From NCBI RefSeq assembly GCF_028023875.1, contig NZ_JAQIPB010000010.1, positions 161,001-225,000 of the forward strand: a stretch of 64,000 nt of DNA, written 5' to 3'. How positions within the stretch are numbered: the first letter of the stretch is position 1; each line of letters starts with the position of its first letter. This DNA comes from Xenophilus arseniciresistens (GTDB taxonomy: Bacteria > Pseudomonadota > Gammaproteobacteria > Burkholderiales > Burkholderiaceae_C). The notes beneath the pieces are model-generated. The model ran no database searches. It saw nothing but the letters and a program-made list of their open reading frames with translations, and was not told the DNA's origin. This document shows positions 48,208 to 58,396 of this stretch, piece by piece. A program made the translations under genes and the position numbers.

Positions 48208-49194
48208 CTATTTCAACCAGCCTCGCTTGCGGAAGTACAGCATGGGCCCCAGGGCGCTGGCCACCATCAGAGCCAGGGCGTAGGGGTAGCCCAGCGCCCA
48301 GTCCAGTTCGGGCATGAACTTGAAGTTCATCCCGTACACGCTGGCCACCAGCGTGGGCGGCAGCAGCGCCACGCTGGCCACCGAGAACAGCTTGATGATC
48401 TTGTTCTGGTTGATGTTGATGAAACCGACGGTCGCATCCATCAGGAAGTTGATCTTGTCGAACAGGAAGGCCGTGTGGCTGTCCAGCGACTCGATGTCGC
48501 GCAGGATCTGGCGCGCGTCCTCGAACTGCTCGGCGTCCAGCATGCGCTGGCGCATCATGAAGCTGACGGCGCGGCGCGTGTCCATCGCGTTGCGGCGGAT
48601 GCGACCGTTCATGTCTTCCTGGCGCGCGATCAGGCCCAGCACCTCGCTGGCCGTTTCGTCGCTCACGTTGCCGCGCAGCACGCGCTTGCCGGCTTCCTCG
48701 AGTTCGTCATAGATGCCCTCGAGCGTATCGGCCGAGTACTCGGCGTCGCCGTCGAACAGTGCCAGCAGCACGTCCTTGGCATCGGTGATCAGGCCGGGCG
48801 CGCGGCGCGCGCGCATGCGCAGCAGCCGGAACACCGGCACGTCCTCGTCGTGAATCGAAAAAAGCACGCCGCGGCTCTTGAGCTCGGCGTTGTGCTGGTT
48901 GAGGATGAAGGCCACGCGCACGTTGCGCGGCTCGTCGGGGTCGGCGATCAGAAAGTCGCTGCGCACATGGAGGTCGCCGTTGTCTTCCTCGTAGAAGCGC
49001 GCGGATTCCTCGATGTCCTCGTCGGTCACGTCCTCGGGAATGGACAGGCCGTAGTACTGCTTGACCCAGCGCTTTTCCTCCACCGTGGGCGACTCCAGGT
49101 CGACCCAGATGGGCTGGAAATGCGAGAGCTCCTCCAGCGACTCGATCTCTTCCTGGGCGAGACGGCCGTTGGCAAGGGTGAAGATGTTGAGCAT
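48208..49194 (-). CDS. corA: CorA-family magnesium/cobalt transporter
   Basis: 328-aa protein with a large N-terminal cytoplasmic domain rich in acidic residues ([19 protein letters not shown]) and coiled-coil helices ([34 protein letters not shown]), then two C-terminal helices with the pore signature [13 protein letters not shown]. This fits CorA Mg2+/Co2+ channels. Start [16 protein letters not shown] at 49194. A distinct second family member, with its own GMN motif, lies at 53811-54932. Confidence 0.93.
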   Translation of the reverse strand: MLNIFTLANGRLAQEEIESLEELSHFQPIWVDLESPTVEEKRWVKQYYGLSIPEDVTDEDIEESARFYEEDNGDLHVRSDFLIADPDEPRNVRVAFILNQHNAELKSRGVLFSIHDEDVPVFRLLRMRARRAPGLITDAKDVLLALFDGDAEYSADTLEGIYDELEEAGKRVLRGNVSDETASEVLGLIARQEDMNGRIRRNAMDTRRAVSFMMRQRMLDAEQFEDARQILRDIESLDSHTAFLFDKINFLMDATVGFININQNKIIKLFSVASVALLPPTLVASVYGMNFKFMPELDWALGYPYALALMVASALGPMLYFRKRGWLK

Positions 49195-49385
49195 GGCGTG
49201 CTCCCCGGCGAAAAGGCTTGAGACGAAAAGAAAACGGGGTGGGGCGCTTTCAATGTCCTCGCCATGGCCGGACGGGCACTCAGGCGGGCATTGAAAGCTG
49301 CCAAGACGGGGCGGTTTCCATGAGGACTCTCCGGTGGTTGCAGCGGCGCGGATTATGGCACTGCAACAACAGTGTCCCGCACATG

Positions 49386-49403
49386 ACTGGATGGGTATCC
49401 AGT
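49386..49403. promoter_or_regulatory. LexA-like palindrome before the UvrD-type helicase
   Basis: ACTGGATGGGTATCCAGT is a perfect 7-bp inverted repeat around GGGT. It has the CTG-N10-CAG core of SOS boxes with the flanking A..T and a following A. It ends 27 bp before the helicase ATG, a position suited to repression. Confidence 0.5.
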
Positions 49404-49430
49404 ACATTTGCGCTCTGCTGCCCCTTCGCC

Positions 49431-51545
49431 ATGTTGTCCCTTCCCGAGCTCGATTCCGCCCCGGACCTCGCCCTGAACGCGCGGCTTGCGCAGGCCTTGG
49501 CCACCTTGAACGAGGCCCAGCGCCAGGCCGTCGAACACGGGCTGGCGCGCTCGGCCGCCGAGGCCGCGCAGGCGAGCGCGCTGCTGGTGATCGCGGGCGC
49601 CGGCTCGGGCAAGACCAGCACGCTGGCGCATCGCGTGGCCACGCTCATCGCGCGCGGGGCCGATCCGCAGCGCATCCTCCTGTTGACCTTCTCGCGCCGC
49701 GCGGCGCAGGAGATGTCGCGCCGCGCCGGCCAGGTGGCCGCACGCGTGATGGGCCTTCGCGGCGAGGCCGTGCCAGCCCTGCCCTGGGCCGGCACCTTCC
49801 ACGGCGTGGGCGCGCGCCTGCTGCGCGACTACGCGCCGCAGATCGGCCTGGACGCGGACTTCACCATCCACGACCGCGGCGACGCCGAGGACCTGATGGG
49901 CTGGGTGCGCCACGAGCTGGGGCTGTCGTCCTCGGCGCGCCGCTTTCCCCTCAAGAGCACCTGCCTCTCGATCTACTCGCGCTGCGTGAACACGCAGGCG
50001 CCGCTGGCGCAGGTGCTGGCCCACAGCTTTCCCTGGTGCGCCGATTGGGTGGAAGCGCTGCCGCGTTTGTTCGCGGCCTATGTGGAGGCCAAGGCGCAGC
50101 AGAACGTGCTGGATTACGACGACCTGCTGCTGGCCTGGGCCGAGATGATGGCCGAGCCCGCGCTGGCCGCCGAGGTGGGCGCGCGCTTCGACCATGTGCT
50201 GGTCGATGAGTACCAGGACACCAACCGCCTGCAGGCCCGCATCCTGCTGCAGCTGCGGCCCGATGGCGCGGGCGTCACGGCGGTTGGCGATGACGCGCAG
50301 TCCATCTATTCCTTCCGCGGCGCCACGGTGCACAACATCCTGCAGTTTCCGCAGCAGTTCGCGCGGCCCGCGCAGGTGGTGGCGCTGGAGCGCAACTACC
50401 GCTCCACCCAGCCCATCCTCGATGCCTCCAACGCCGTGATGGCGCATGCCACCGAGCGCCATGCCAAGCAGCTGTGGACCGACAAGGCTTCGGCCGGCAA
50501 GCCGCAGCTGGTGCTGGTGGCCGACGAGGCCGCGCAGGCCCATTGGGTGGCCGACCGCACCCTGGAACTGCGCGAGAACGGGCTCACGCTCAAGCAGCAG
50601 GCGGTGCTGTTTCGCACCGCCAGCCACAGCGCGGCCCTCGAGCTGGAGCTGGTGCGCCGCAACATTCCCTTCGTCAAGTTCGGCGGCCTCAAATTCCTGG
50701 AAGCCACGCACATCAAGGACCTGCTGGCGCTGCTGCGCTTCGTGCACAACCCGCGCAGCCGGCTGGCCGGCTTCAGGGCCGTGCAGCTGCTGCCCGGCAT
50801 TGGCCCTGCCACGGCCGCCCGGCTGCTCGACGCCATGCAGGCGGCGGCCGACCCCGCGGCCGCGCTGCAGGCCTTCGAGCCGCCTGCCAACGCGCAGCAG
50901 GCCTGGCAGGACTTCGCGCGCGTCTGGCACGCCCTGCGGCACGAGGCCGGCTGGCCCGCGCAGATGGAACTGGCCCAGCAGTGGTACCAGCCGCACCTGG
51001 AGCGCCTGCACGAAGACGCCATGGTGCGTGCCGGCGACATCGCGCAATTGGTGCAACTGGCCGCCGGCTATGCCTCGCGCGAGCGCTTCATCACCGAGCT
51101 GACGCTGGACCCGCCCGAATCCACCAGCGACCGGCCCGGCCCGCCCCTGCTCGACGAGGACTACCTGATCCTCTCGACCATCCATTCGGCCAAGGGCCAG
51201 GAGTGGAACGCCGTCTCGGTGCTCAACGTGGTCGACGGCTGCATGCCCGCAGACGTGGTGCAGGGCGCCCACGAGCTGGAGGAAGAGCGCCGCCTGCTCT
51301 ACGTGGCCATGACGCGGGCCCGCGATCACCTGCACCTGGTGCAGCCGCAGCGCTTTCACGTCACGCAGCAGACGCCGCGCGGCGACCGGCACATGTATGC
51401 GGGCCGCACGCGTTTCATCCCCGATGCCGACCTGGGCGGCTACGAACGGCAGACCTGGCCGCCGCCGGCGCCGCAGCCGGTGTTTGTCCCTGCGCCGCCT
51501 GCGGTCATGGACCTGCGCGAGCGCCTGCGCAAGGCCTGGCGCTGA
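49431..51545 (+). CDS. UvrD/Rep-family superfamily 1 DNA helicase
   Basis: 704-aa helicase. Motif I is VIAGAGSGKTSTLAHRV; motif Ia LLLTFSRRAAQEMSRR; motif II HVLVDEYQDTNRLQ; motif III AVGDDAQSIYSFRGA; motif IV RNYRSTQPIL; motif V STIHSAKGQEWNAVSVLNV; motif VI EEERRLLYVAMTRARDHL. It is about as long as UvrD, but the N-terminal region is shorter and the C-terminus is not UvrD-like, so it is better called a UvrD-like ATP-dependent 3'-5' helicase. Start ATG at 49431. The upstream LexA-like palindrome suggests SOS control. Confidence 0.93.
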   Translation: MLSLPELDSAPDLALNARLAQALATLNEAQRQAVEHGLARSAAEAAQASALLVIAGAGSGKTSTLAHRVATLIARGADPQRILLLTFSRRAAQEMSRRAGQVAARVMGLRGEAVPALPWAGTFHGVGARLLRDYAPQIGLDADFTIHDRGDAEDLMGWVRHELGLSSSARRFPLKSTCLSIYSRCVNTQAPLAQVLAHSFPWCADWVEALPRLFAAYVEAKAQQNVLDYDDLLLAWAEMMAEPALAAEVGARFDHVLVDEYQDTNRLQARILLQLRPDGAGVTAVGDDAQSIYSFRGATVHNILQFPQQFARPAQVVALERNYRSTQPILDASNAVMAHATERHAKQLWTDKASAGKPQLVLVADEAAQAHWVADRTLELRENGLTLKQQAVLFRTASHSAALELELVRRNIPFVKFGGLKFLEATHIKDLLALLRFVHNPRSRLAGFRAVQLLPGIGPATAARLLDAMQAAADPAAALQAFEPPANAQQAWQDFARVWHALRHEAGWPAQMELAQQWYQPHLERLHEDAMVRAGDIAQLVQLAAGYASRERFITELTLDPPESTSDRPGPPLLDEDYLILSTIHSAKGQEWNAVSVLNVVDGCMPADVVQGAHELEEERRLLYVAMTRARDHLHLVQPQRFHVTQQTPRGDRHMYAGRTRFIPDADLGGYERQTWPPPAPQPVFVPAPPAVMDLRERLRKAWR

Positions 51546-51878
51546 GCGGCCCCGGCGGGCCGCATGCCGCGCGGGGAAGCGCGACGCTGCTACAGCCCGT
51601 GCAGCACCTGTGCGCAGGCCCGCAGGCTTTTGACGAAGTGGGGCACAGCCGGTATTGCAAATCCGTGACAGCGCGGGCATAGTGAATTCGACAGCCGACG
51701 CTTCCTACTTTCTCCCCTTCCTCCTCCCCCTCTTTTCTTCCCCTTCTCTTCCTCCCCTTCATTCCTGGCGTTCGCGCCTTCACGAAAAAAATCTGTCCAG
51801 CGCACGAGCAGTTTTCCCGCAGACGGCTGGCTTCCCGGGCGGCCGTCTTTTCCCAACCGTCAATTCCAGGAGGTATTC
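51546..51878. other. 333-bp gap with a 53-nt pure pyrimidine tract before hpf
   Basis: No gene. TTGACG (51630-51635) and TATTGC 17 nt on could be a promoter giving a leader of over 200 nt. From 51708 to 51760 the plus strand has only C and T, then one A and TTCCT. AGGAGG precedes the hpf ATG, so the tract is not needed for ribosome binding. Confidence 0.5.
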
Positions 51879-52211
51879 ATGAATTTGACGATCAGCGGTC
51901 ATCACCTCGACGTCACCCCCGCACTGCGCAGCTACGTGACCAGCAAGCTAGACCGGATCACCCGGCACTTCGATCAGGTGGTCGACGTCAAGGTGATCCT
52001 GACGGTGGAAAAGCAGAAGGAGAAGGAAAAGCGGCAGCGCGCGGAATGCAACATCCACGTCAAGGGCAACGACATGTTCGCCGAGTCCAGCCACTTCGAC
52101 CTCTATGCCGCGGTGGATGAACTGGTGGACAAGCTGGATCGGCAAGTGGTGCGGCACAAGGACCGCATGCAGGATCACCACCACGTGGCGCCCAAGCGCG
52201 TCATTCAATGA
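51879..52211 (+). CDS. hpf: Ribosome hibernation-promoting factor, short form
   Basis: 110-aa HPF/RaiA-fold protein ([61 protein letters not shown]). It binds the small ribosomal subunit in the stationary phase and promotes 100S dimers. The basic KEKEKRQR run is the typical strand 2-3 loop. AGGAGG stands before the ATG. First of hpf-ptsN-hprK, a common betaproteobacterial cluster, but rpoN, often just upstream, is not here. Confidence 0.95.
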   Translation: MNLTISGHHLDVTPALRSYVTSKLDRITRHFDQVVDVKVILTVEKQKEKEKRQRAECNIHVKGNDMFAESSHFDLYAAVDELVDKLDRQVVRHKDRMQDHHHVAPKRVIQ

Positions 52212-52290
52212 TGAATGAGCCAATGATGTAGCCTTTGGTGGTGCATCCTGCGGAGCCCCGAGCGGGGCTCTTGGGGCAAGCCCTCTTGCC

Positions 52291-52317
52291 AAGCCGCCTT
52301 CGGGCGGTTTGTTGTTT
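52291..52317 (+). terminator. Hairpin between hpf and ptsN
   Basis: CCGCC-TTCG-GGCGG extended by G-T and A-T pairs, then TTTGTTGTTT. A second stem, AGCCCC/GGGGCT, lies just before it (about 52254-52269). It may partly uncouple hpf from ptsN. Confidence 0.7.
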
Positions 52318-52365
52318 CTGGTGCATCGCGGCCCACGGATGCATAATCGCGCCCCGAATCCCACC

Positions 52366-52833
52366 ATGAACAGACTCGCGTCCATCCTGCCGTCCGCTCA
52401 AGTGCTCGTGAGCGTCGATGCCACCAGCAAGAAGCGTGCTTTCGAAGAAGCGGGCTTGCTGTTCGAGAACCTCCATGGCCTGAGCCGGGCCCTGATCACC
52501 GACAGTCTGTTCGCGCGCGAGCGCCTGGGCTCCACCGGGCTGGGGCATGCGGTGGCCATTCCGCATGGGCGCATCAAGGGCCTGAAGTCGCCCATGGCGG
52601 CCGTGTTCCGGCTGGCCAATCCCATCGGTTTCGACGCCCCCGACGAGCAGCCCGTCGTGCTGCTGATCTTCCTGCTGGTGCCCGAGGCGGCCACGCAGAA
52701 GCACCTGGAGATCCTGTCGGAGATTGCCGAGATGCTCAGCGACGCGCCGCTGCGCGAGAAGATCAAGTCCAGCACCGACGCCGTCGAACTGCATGGCCTG
52801 ATCGCCGGCTGGCGCTCCACCCAGACGGCCTGA
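52366..52833 (+). CDS. ptsN: PTS IIA-like nitrogen-regulatory protein
   Basis: 155-aa EIIA-Ntr. [22 protein letters not shown] carries the phosphorylation site His 67. It receives phosphate through the nitrogen PTS (PtsP-Npr) and regulates potassium transport and sigma-54-linked functions. Start ATG at 52366 follows the hpf terminator by about 50 bp. It is followed by hprK, whose product phosphorylates Npr/HPr in many betaproteobacteria. Confidence 0.95.
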   Translation: MNRLASILPSAQVLVSVDATSKKRAFEEAGLLFENLHGLSRALITDSLFARERLGSTGLGHAVAIPHGRIKGLKSPMAAVFRLANPIGFDAPDEQPVVLLIFLLVPEAATQKHLEILSEIAEMLSDAPLREKIKSSTDAVELHGLIAGWRSTQTA

Positions 52834-52850
52834 AGGCGCCGCAGCCGACG

Positions 52851-53795
52851 GTGAAACCCACGGTCATCAGCGCCGATGCGATGTTCGAGGAGTTCCGCGG
52901 CTCGCTGCGCTGGGAATGGCTGGCGGGTCTGGGTGCTTCGGAGCGGCAGTTCGACGCCGATGTGATCAGCCGGGCCCAGTCGGCTGCAGACCTGGTCGGC
53001 TACCTCAACTACATCCATCCCTACCGCGTACAGATCCTGGGCGCGCGCGAGGTGGCCTACCTCACGCGCAGCACGACCGAGGATTGCGAGCGCCGCATCG
53101 CGCGCATCGTCACGCTGGAGCCGCCCATGCTGGTGCTGGCCGATGGGCAGGCGCCGCCAGAGGAACTGCTGTCGGTGTGCGAGCGCGCCCAGCTGCCGCT
53201 GTTTGCCACGCGCGAATCCGCAGCCTTCGTCATCGACGTGCTGCGCGCCTACCTGTCCAAGCACTTCGCCGAGCGCACGTCGATGCACGGCGTGTTCATG
53301 GACATCCTGGGCATGGGCGTGATGATCACGGGCGAGTCGGGCCTTGGAAAGAGCGAGCTGGGCCTGGAGCTGATCTCGCGCGGCAACGGCCTGGTGGCCG
53401 ATGACGCGGTGGACCTGTTTCGCATCAACCAGGCCACCATCGAGGGCCGCTGCCCCGAGCTGCTGCAGAACCTCCTGGAAGTGCGCGGCATCGGCCTGCT
53501 GGACATCAAGGCCATCTTTGGCGAGACGGCCGTGCGCCGCAAGATGCGCCTGAAGCTGATCGTGCATCTGGTGCGGCGCGACTCCTTCGAGCGCGACTAC
53601 GAACGCCTGCCGGCCGAGCCCCTCACGCAGGACGTGCTGGGCGTGCCGATCCGCAAGGCCGTGATCCAGGTGGTGGCCGGGCGCAACATCGCCGTGCTGG
53701 TGGAGGCTGCCGTGCGCAACTCCATCCTGCAGTTGCGCGGCATCGACACCTATGCCGATTTCGTGGCCCGCCACCACAAGGCCATGGAAGGCTGA
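52851..53795 (+). CDS. hprK: HPr kinase/phosphorylase, GTG start
   Basis: 314-aa enzyme that phosphorylates and dephosphorylates a Ser of HPr-type proteins. The C-terminal catalytic domain has the P-loop [15 protein letters not shown] (from 161), [13 protein letters not shown] and [18 protein letters not shown]. It starts with GTG at 52851, 18 bp after the ptsN stop; no ATG fits the family N-terminus. With ptsN it forms the incomplete PTS common in this order: no sugar permease is encoded nearby. Confidence 0.95.
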   Translation: MKPTVISADAMFEEFRGSLRWEWLAGLGASERQFDADVISRAQSAADLVGYLNYIHPYRVQILGAREVAYLTRSTTEDCERRIARIVTLEPPMLVLADGQAPPEELLSVCERAQLPLFATRESAAFVIDVLRAYLSKHFAERTSMHGVFMDILGMGVMITGESGLGKSELGLELISRGNGLVADDAVDLFRINQATIEGRCPELLQNLLEVRGIGLLDIKAIFGETAVRRKMRLKLIVHLVRRDSFERDYERLPAEPLTQDVLGVPIRKAVIQVVAGRNIAVLVEAAVRNSILQLRGIDTYADFVARHHKAMEG

Positions 53796-53810
53796 AGCGC
53801 CTCCTGCCTG

Positions 53811-54932
53811 CTACTTGGCCGTGCGCGCCAGGTAGCGCTTGCGCCAGAACACCAGCACCAGCCCCACGGCGATGGCCAGCATCAGCGCCATCGCGATCCA
53901 GAAGCCGTCGGCCTTGTGGACCAGCGGCACGAACTCGAAGTTCATGCCGAAGATGCCCGCGATCAGGTTCAGTGGCAGGAACACGGCCGTGAGCACCGTG
54001 AGCACGCGCATGATGTCGTTGGTGCGGTGGCTCTGCACACTGAAGTGCAGCTGCACGGCGGTCTCGGCGTTCTGTTCCAGCCGCCTCACGTGGTGCACCA
54101 CGCGCTGGATGTGCTCGAGCAGGTCGCGGCTGCGCACCAGCAGCAGTTCGCGCTCGCGCTGGCCCTCGGCCGTGGTCGGCGGCGCCAGGGTTTCGACGGC
54201 ATCGATCCAGTCCTGCATGGCCGCACGCTGGTCCTCGCAGATTTCGTCCAGGTGGTGCAGGGCCTGGCGCGACTGCATCAGCGCGCTCCAGTTGGAAAAA
54301 CGCGTCTTGGGGTCGATCAGCTCGGCCTGCCAGTGGTCGAGCTGGCGCGTGAGCTCGCGCCGCAGCTCCAGGTAGCCGTCCACGATCTGGTTGAGGATGC
54401 GCAGCATCAGATCGGCCGGGCTGGTCGGCAGCCGGGCCGAGGTGGCGCGCGCGTCCAGGGCCGGCGCCGCGGCCGGCGCGCTGGCCGCCAGCAGCCGCGC
54501 GGCCATGGCCTCTCGCATGCTGGCGTCGGCCGGATGCACGGTGAGCAGCACGCGGTCGAACACCACGAAGCCCACGGGGCGGGTGTCGATGCGGCGCAGC
54601 GCCGGCGGGCCATGGCGCAGGGCTGCGCTTGGCGCGGGCGCGGGGGCCGTGGCGGCGCCGGCGGCCAGGCGCCGCATCACCAGCAGGTCGTAGCTGGAGG
54701 TGTAGTCGTAGTGCGAGGGCAACTGCTCGTTGAGCAGATCGCTGACGTGCAGGTCCACCAGCGTGCTGCCGCCCAGCGAGTGCAGCGCGCGCTGGATGCC
54801 GGCCAGATCGGCTTGCAGTTCCTCGCGCGTGACGGACAGCCACAGAAAGCCCGCCGACGCGCCGGCGGCCAGCAGCGGCGCAAGCTCGGCGTGCTCCTGC
54901 ACGCGGCTGGGCTGGATCTGGAGGATGCGCAT
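53811..54932 (-). CDS. CorA-like divalent-cation transporter (second family member)
   Basis: 373-aa protein of the CorA/ZntB superfamily: a variable N-terminal cytoplasmic domain, a long helical stalk (about 225-300, LLLVRSRDLLEHIQRVVHHVRRLEQNAETAVQLHF), and two C-terminal helices with the pore motif IFGMNFEFVPLVHK and FWRKRYLAR at the end. The Ala/Pro-rich inserts and lack of the acidic gating patches distinguish it from the member at 48208. Mg2+, Zn2+ or Ni2+ could be the substrate. It converges on hprK with a 15-bp gap and lies 21 bp downstream of hemB on the same strand. Confidence 0.85.
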   Translation of the reverse strand: MRILQIQPSRVQEHAELAPLLAAGASAGFLWLSVTREELQADLAGIQRALHSLGGSTLVDLHVSDLLNEQLPSHYDYTSSYDLLVMRRLAAGAATAPAPAPSAALRHGPPALRRIDTRPVGFVVFDRVLLTVHPADASMREAMAARLLAASAPAAAPALDARATSARLPTSPADLMLRILNQIVDGYLELRRELTRQLDHWQAELIDPKTRFSNWSALMQSRQALHHLDEICEDQRAAMQDWIDAVETLAPPTTAEGQRERELLLVRSRDLLEHIQRVVHHVRRLEQNAETAVQLHFSVQSHRTNDIMRVLTVLTAVFLPLNLIAGIFGMNFEFVPLVHKADGFWIAMALMLAIAVGLVLVFWRKRYLARTAK

Positions 54933-54953
54933 CGTGCGCGCAGCGGTGCCGCG

Positions 54954-56209
<1,256 letters not shown>

Positions 56210-56262
56210 GCGCGCGCCGGTCTGTGGTCTGGCTGGCGGAACGCGCCCGTACACTGCCGCCG

Positions 56263-56691
56263 ATGCTCTGGGTCAAGTCCTTCCACATCGTCTTCATCGC
56301 CAGTTGGTTCGCCGGCCTGTTCTATCTGCCGCGCATCTTCGTGAACCTGGCCCTGGTGCCGCCGGAGTCCGTGGCCGAGCGTGAGCGCTTGCTCCTGATG
56401 GCCCGCAAGCTCTGGCGCTTCACCACTTTCCTGGCCGTGCCGGCGCTGGGTTTCGGGCTCTGGCTGTGGCTGGGCTACGGCATCGGCCGGGGCGCCGGCA
56501 ATGGCTGGATGCATGCGAAGCTCGCGCTGGTGCTGCTGGTGCTGGGCTACCACCACGGCTGTGGCGTGCTGCTGCGGCGATTCGTGGCGGGGCAGAACAA
56601 GCGCAGCCACCGCTGGTTCCGCTTGTTCAACGAAGTGCCGGTGCTGCTGCTGCTGGCCATCGTCGTCCTGGCGGTGGTCAAGCCGTTCTGA
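56263..56691 (+). CDS. HemJ-like / CopD-family membrane protein
   Basis: 142-aa protein with four membrane helices. MLWVKSFHIVFIASWFAGLFYLPRIFVN has the His and Arg typical of HemJ (protoporphyrinogen IX oxidase, UPF0093), NGWMHAKLALVLLVLGYHHGC has the second conserved His/Lys group, and SHRWFRLFNEVPVLLLLAIV completes the pattern. HemJ would carry out the penultimate step of heme synthesis in the absence of HemG/HemY. Its nearness to hemB supports this over a copper role. Start ATG at 56263. Confidence 0.82.
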   Translation: MLWVKSFHIVFIASWFAGLFYLPRIFVNLALVPPESVAERERLLLMARKLWRFTTFLAVPALGFGLWLWLGYGIGRGAGNGWMHAKLALVLLVLGYHHGCGVLLRRFVAGQNKRSHRWFRLFNEVPVLLLLAIVVLAVVKPF

Positions 56692-56709
56692 GGGCGCACG
56701 CGTGGCCGC

Positions 56710-57897
56710 ATGCCTGATGGCCAGAAAAGGGCCGTGATGCAGGGCCCGCCGGCCGTGAGCACGCCCTGGGGCGTGACGAGCCCGAACCACAAGTCGTCCG
56801 CCTGGCCGCTGGCCCTGAGCTACGCGGCGCTGATCGTCTACGCCAGCCTGTTCCCCTTCACGGGCTGGCGCGACCAGGGGCTTGCGCCCTGGTCCTACCT
56901 GAGCGCGCCCTGGCCGCGCTACTGGTCGGGCTTCGACCTGGGGATCAATGTCGTGGGCTACGTGCCGCTGGGCTTTCTGCTGGCCGTGGGGCTCATGCGC
57001 GCGCGGGCGTGGCGCCTGGGCGGGCTGCCGGCCGTGGGCCTGGGCACGCTGGCAGGTGCGGCCCTGGCCTTCGTGATGGAGTCGCTGCAGAGCTACCTGC
57101 CGATGCGCATCGCTTCCAACCTGGACCTGGGCCTGAACGCGATGGGGGCGCTGATCGGCGCCACGCTGGCGGCGGGGCTGGTGCGCCTGGGCCTGGTCTC
57201 GCACTGGGAGCGCGCGCGCAGCCTGTGGTTCGTGGACGAGCCGCGCGGGGCGCTGGTGCTGCTGGCGCTGTGGCCGGCGGCGCTGCTGTTCCCGGCCGCC
57301 GTTCCCTTCGGGCTGGGGCAGGTGTTCGAGCGGCTGGAGGAGGCGCTGGCCGAGTGGCTGACGGACACGCCCTTCCTGGCCTGGCTGCCACAGCGTCCGT
57401 TCGAGCTGCAGCCACTGGCGCCCGCGGGGGAGATGCTCTGCGTGGCGCTGGGCTTGCTCGTGCCCTGCCTGCTGGCCAGTTCGGTGGCGCGCTCGTTGGC
57501 GCGGCGGGCCCTGCTGGTGGCGCTGGTGCTGCTGGCCGGGTTGGCCGTGAGCGCGCTGTCGTCGGCGCTGAGCTGGGGGCCCGTCCATGCCTGGGCCTGG
57601 CTCACCACGCCCGTGTTCGCGGGCGTGGTGCTGGCGGCGGTGCTGGCGCTGGCGCTGCTGCGCGCGCCGCGCCGGCTGAGCCTGGTGCTGGTGCTGCTGG
57701 CGGTGCTGCTGCACCTGAGCCTGCTGAACCAGGCGCCGCTCAATGCCTACTTCGCGCTCACGCTGGCGACCTGGGAGCAGGGGCGCTTCATGCGCTTTCA
57801 TGGTCTGGCGCAGTGGCTGGGCTGGCTGTGGCCTTTTGCCGTGATCGTGTATGCGGCGGCGGTGCTCTCGCGCCGGCCCGTGTCTGCAACGTCCTGA
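56710..57897 (+). CDS. VanZ-family membrane protein
   Basis: 395-aa polytopic protein. The N-terminal region LSYAALIVYASLFPFTGWRD...GFDLGINVVGYVPLGFLLAVGL...FVMESLQSYLPMRIASNLDLGLNAMGALIG is the VanZ-type fold; about five further helices follow, which most short VanZ proteins lack. Start ATG at 56710 or 56737. It follows the hemJ-like gene by 18 bp. Function unknown; VanZ proteins give low-level teicoplanin resistance in Gram-positives, which need not apply here. Confidence 0.78.
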   Translation: MPDGQKRAVMQGPPAVSTPWGVTSPNHKSSAWPLALSYAALIVYASLFPFTGWRDQGLAPWSYLSAPWPRYWSGFDLGINVVGYVPLGFLLAVGLMRARAWRLGGLPAVGLGTLAGAALAFVMESLQSYLPMRIASNLDLGLNAMGALIGATLAAGLVRLGLVSHWERARSLWFVDEPRGALVLLALWPAALLFPAAVPFGLGQVFERLEEALAEWLTDTPFLAWLPQRPFELQPLAPAGEMLCVALGLLVPCLLASSVARSLARRALLVALVLLAGLAVSALSSALSWGPVHAWAWLTTPVFAGVVLAAVLALALLRAPRRLSLVLVLLAVLLHLSLLNQAPLNAYFALTLATWEQGRFMRFHGLAQWLGWLWPFAVIVYAAAVLSRRPVSATS

Positions 57898-57979
57898 AAC
57901 GGGCATGCGCGCCGCGTGCTTGCCCCATGCAAGCGCCCTTGCCGCTCGATCCGCGAAGAGCCTCCCTAGAATGCCGGCC

Positions 57980-58324
57980 ATGTCCGAGCCTTCTGCCGGC
58001 GGCTACTACGCCCGCCACATCTTCTTCTGTCTGAACGAGCGCAAGAACGGCGAGGACTGCTGCGCCGCGCATGGCGCGCAGGCCGGTTTCGACCACTGCA
58101 AGGCGCGCGTCAAGGCCGAAGGGCTGGCTGGCGCCGGCAAGGTGCGCGTGAACAAGGCCGGCTGCCTGGACCGCTGCGCGGGCGCGCCGGTGGCGGTCGT
58201 CTATCCGGAGGCGGTCTGGTACACCTTCGTGGACCTTGAGGACATCGACGAGATCGTCGAGTCCCACCTCAAGAACGGCCAGGTGGTGCAGCGGCTTGTG
58301 CTGCCGCCGCAAGTCGGTCGCTGA
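57980..58324 (+). CDS. Thioredoxin-like [2Fe-2S] ferredoxin
   Basis: 114-aa protein of the thioredoxin-fold ferredoxin family. Four Cys lie in HIFFCLNERKNGEDCCAAH and NKAGCLDRCAGAP, matching the CX8-12C...CX3C cluster-binding pattern; VRVNKAGCLDRC and VYPEAVWYTFVDLEDIDEIVESHL are strongly typical. It is a small electron carrier or Fe-S assembly protein. An ATG at 57971 would add three residues. It precedes an alpha/beta hydrolase gene by 72 bp. Confidence 0.88.
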   Translation: MSEPSAGGYYARHIFFCLNERKNGEDCCAAHGAQAGFDHCKARVKAEGLAGAGKVRVNKAGCLDRCAGAPVAVVYPEAVWYTFVDLEDIDEIVESHLKNGQVVQRLVLPPQVGR

Positions 58325-58396
58325 ATTGCGGAACCTAGCGCGCCAGGGCCGATCAGTCGCTGCGTCCCTTCCTTTTCTCCTCCTCCCTTCCTTCTC

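Noticed and set aside
51641..51658. GGCAC...TTGC resembling a sigma-54 promoter before hpf
   Set aside because: The GG to GC distance is 15 instead of 12 bp, which is too far for RpoN.
51655..51882. 75-codon frame in the hpf leader
   Set aside because: It encodes a Phe/Leu/Pro/Ser run from the pyrimidine tract, overlaps the hpf start and has no ribosome-binding site.
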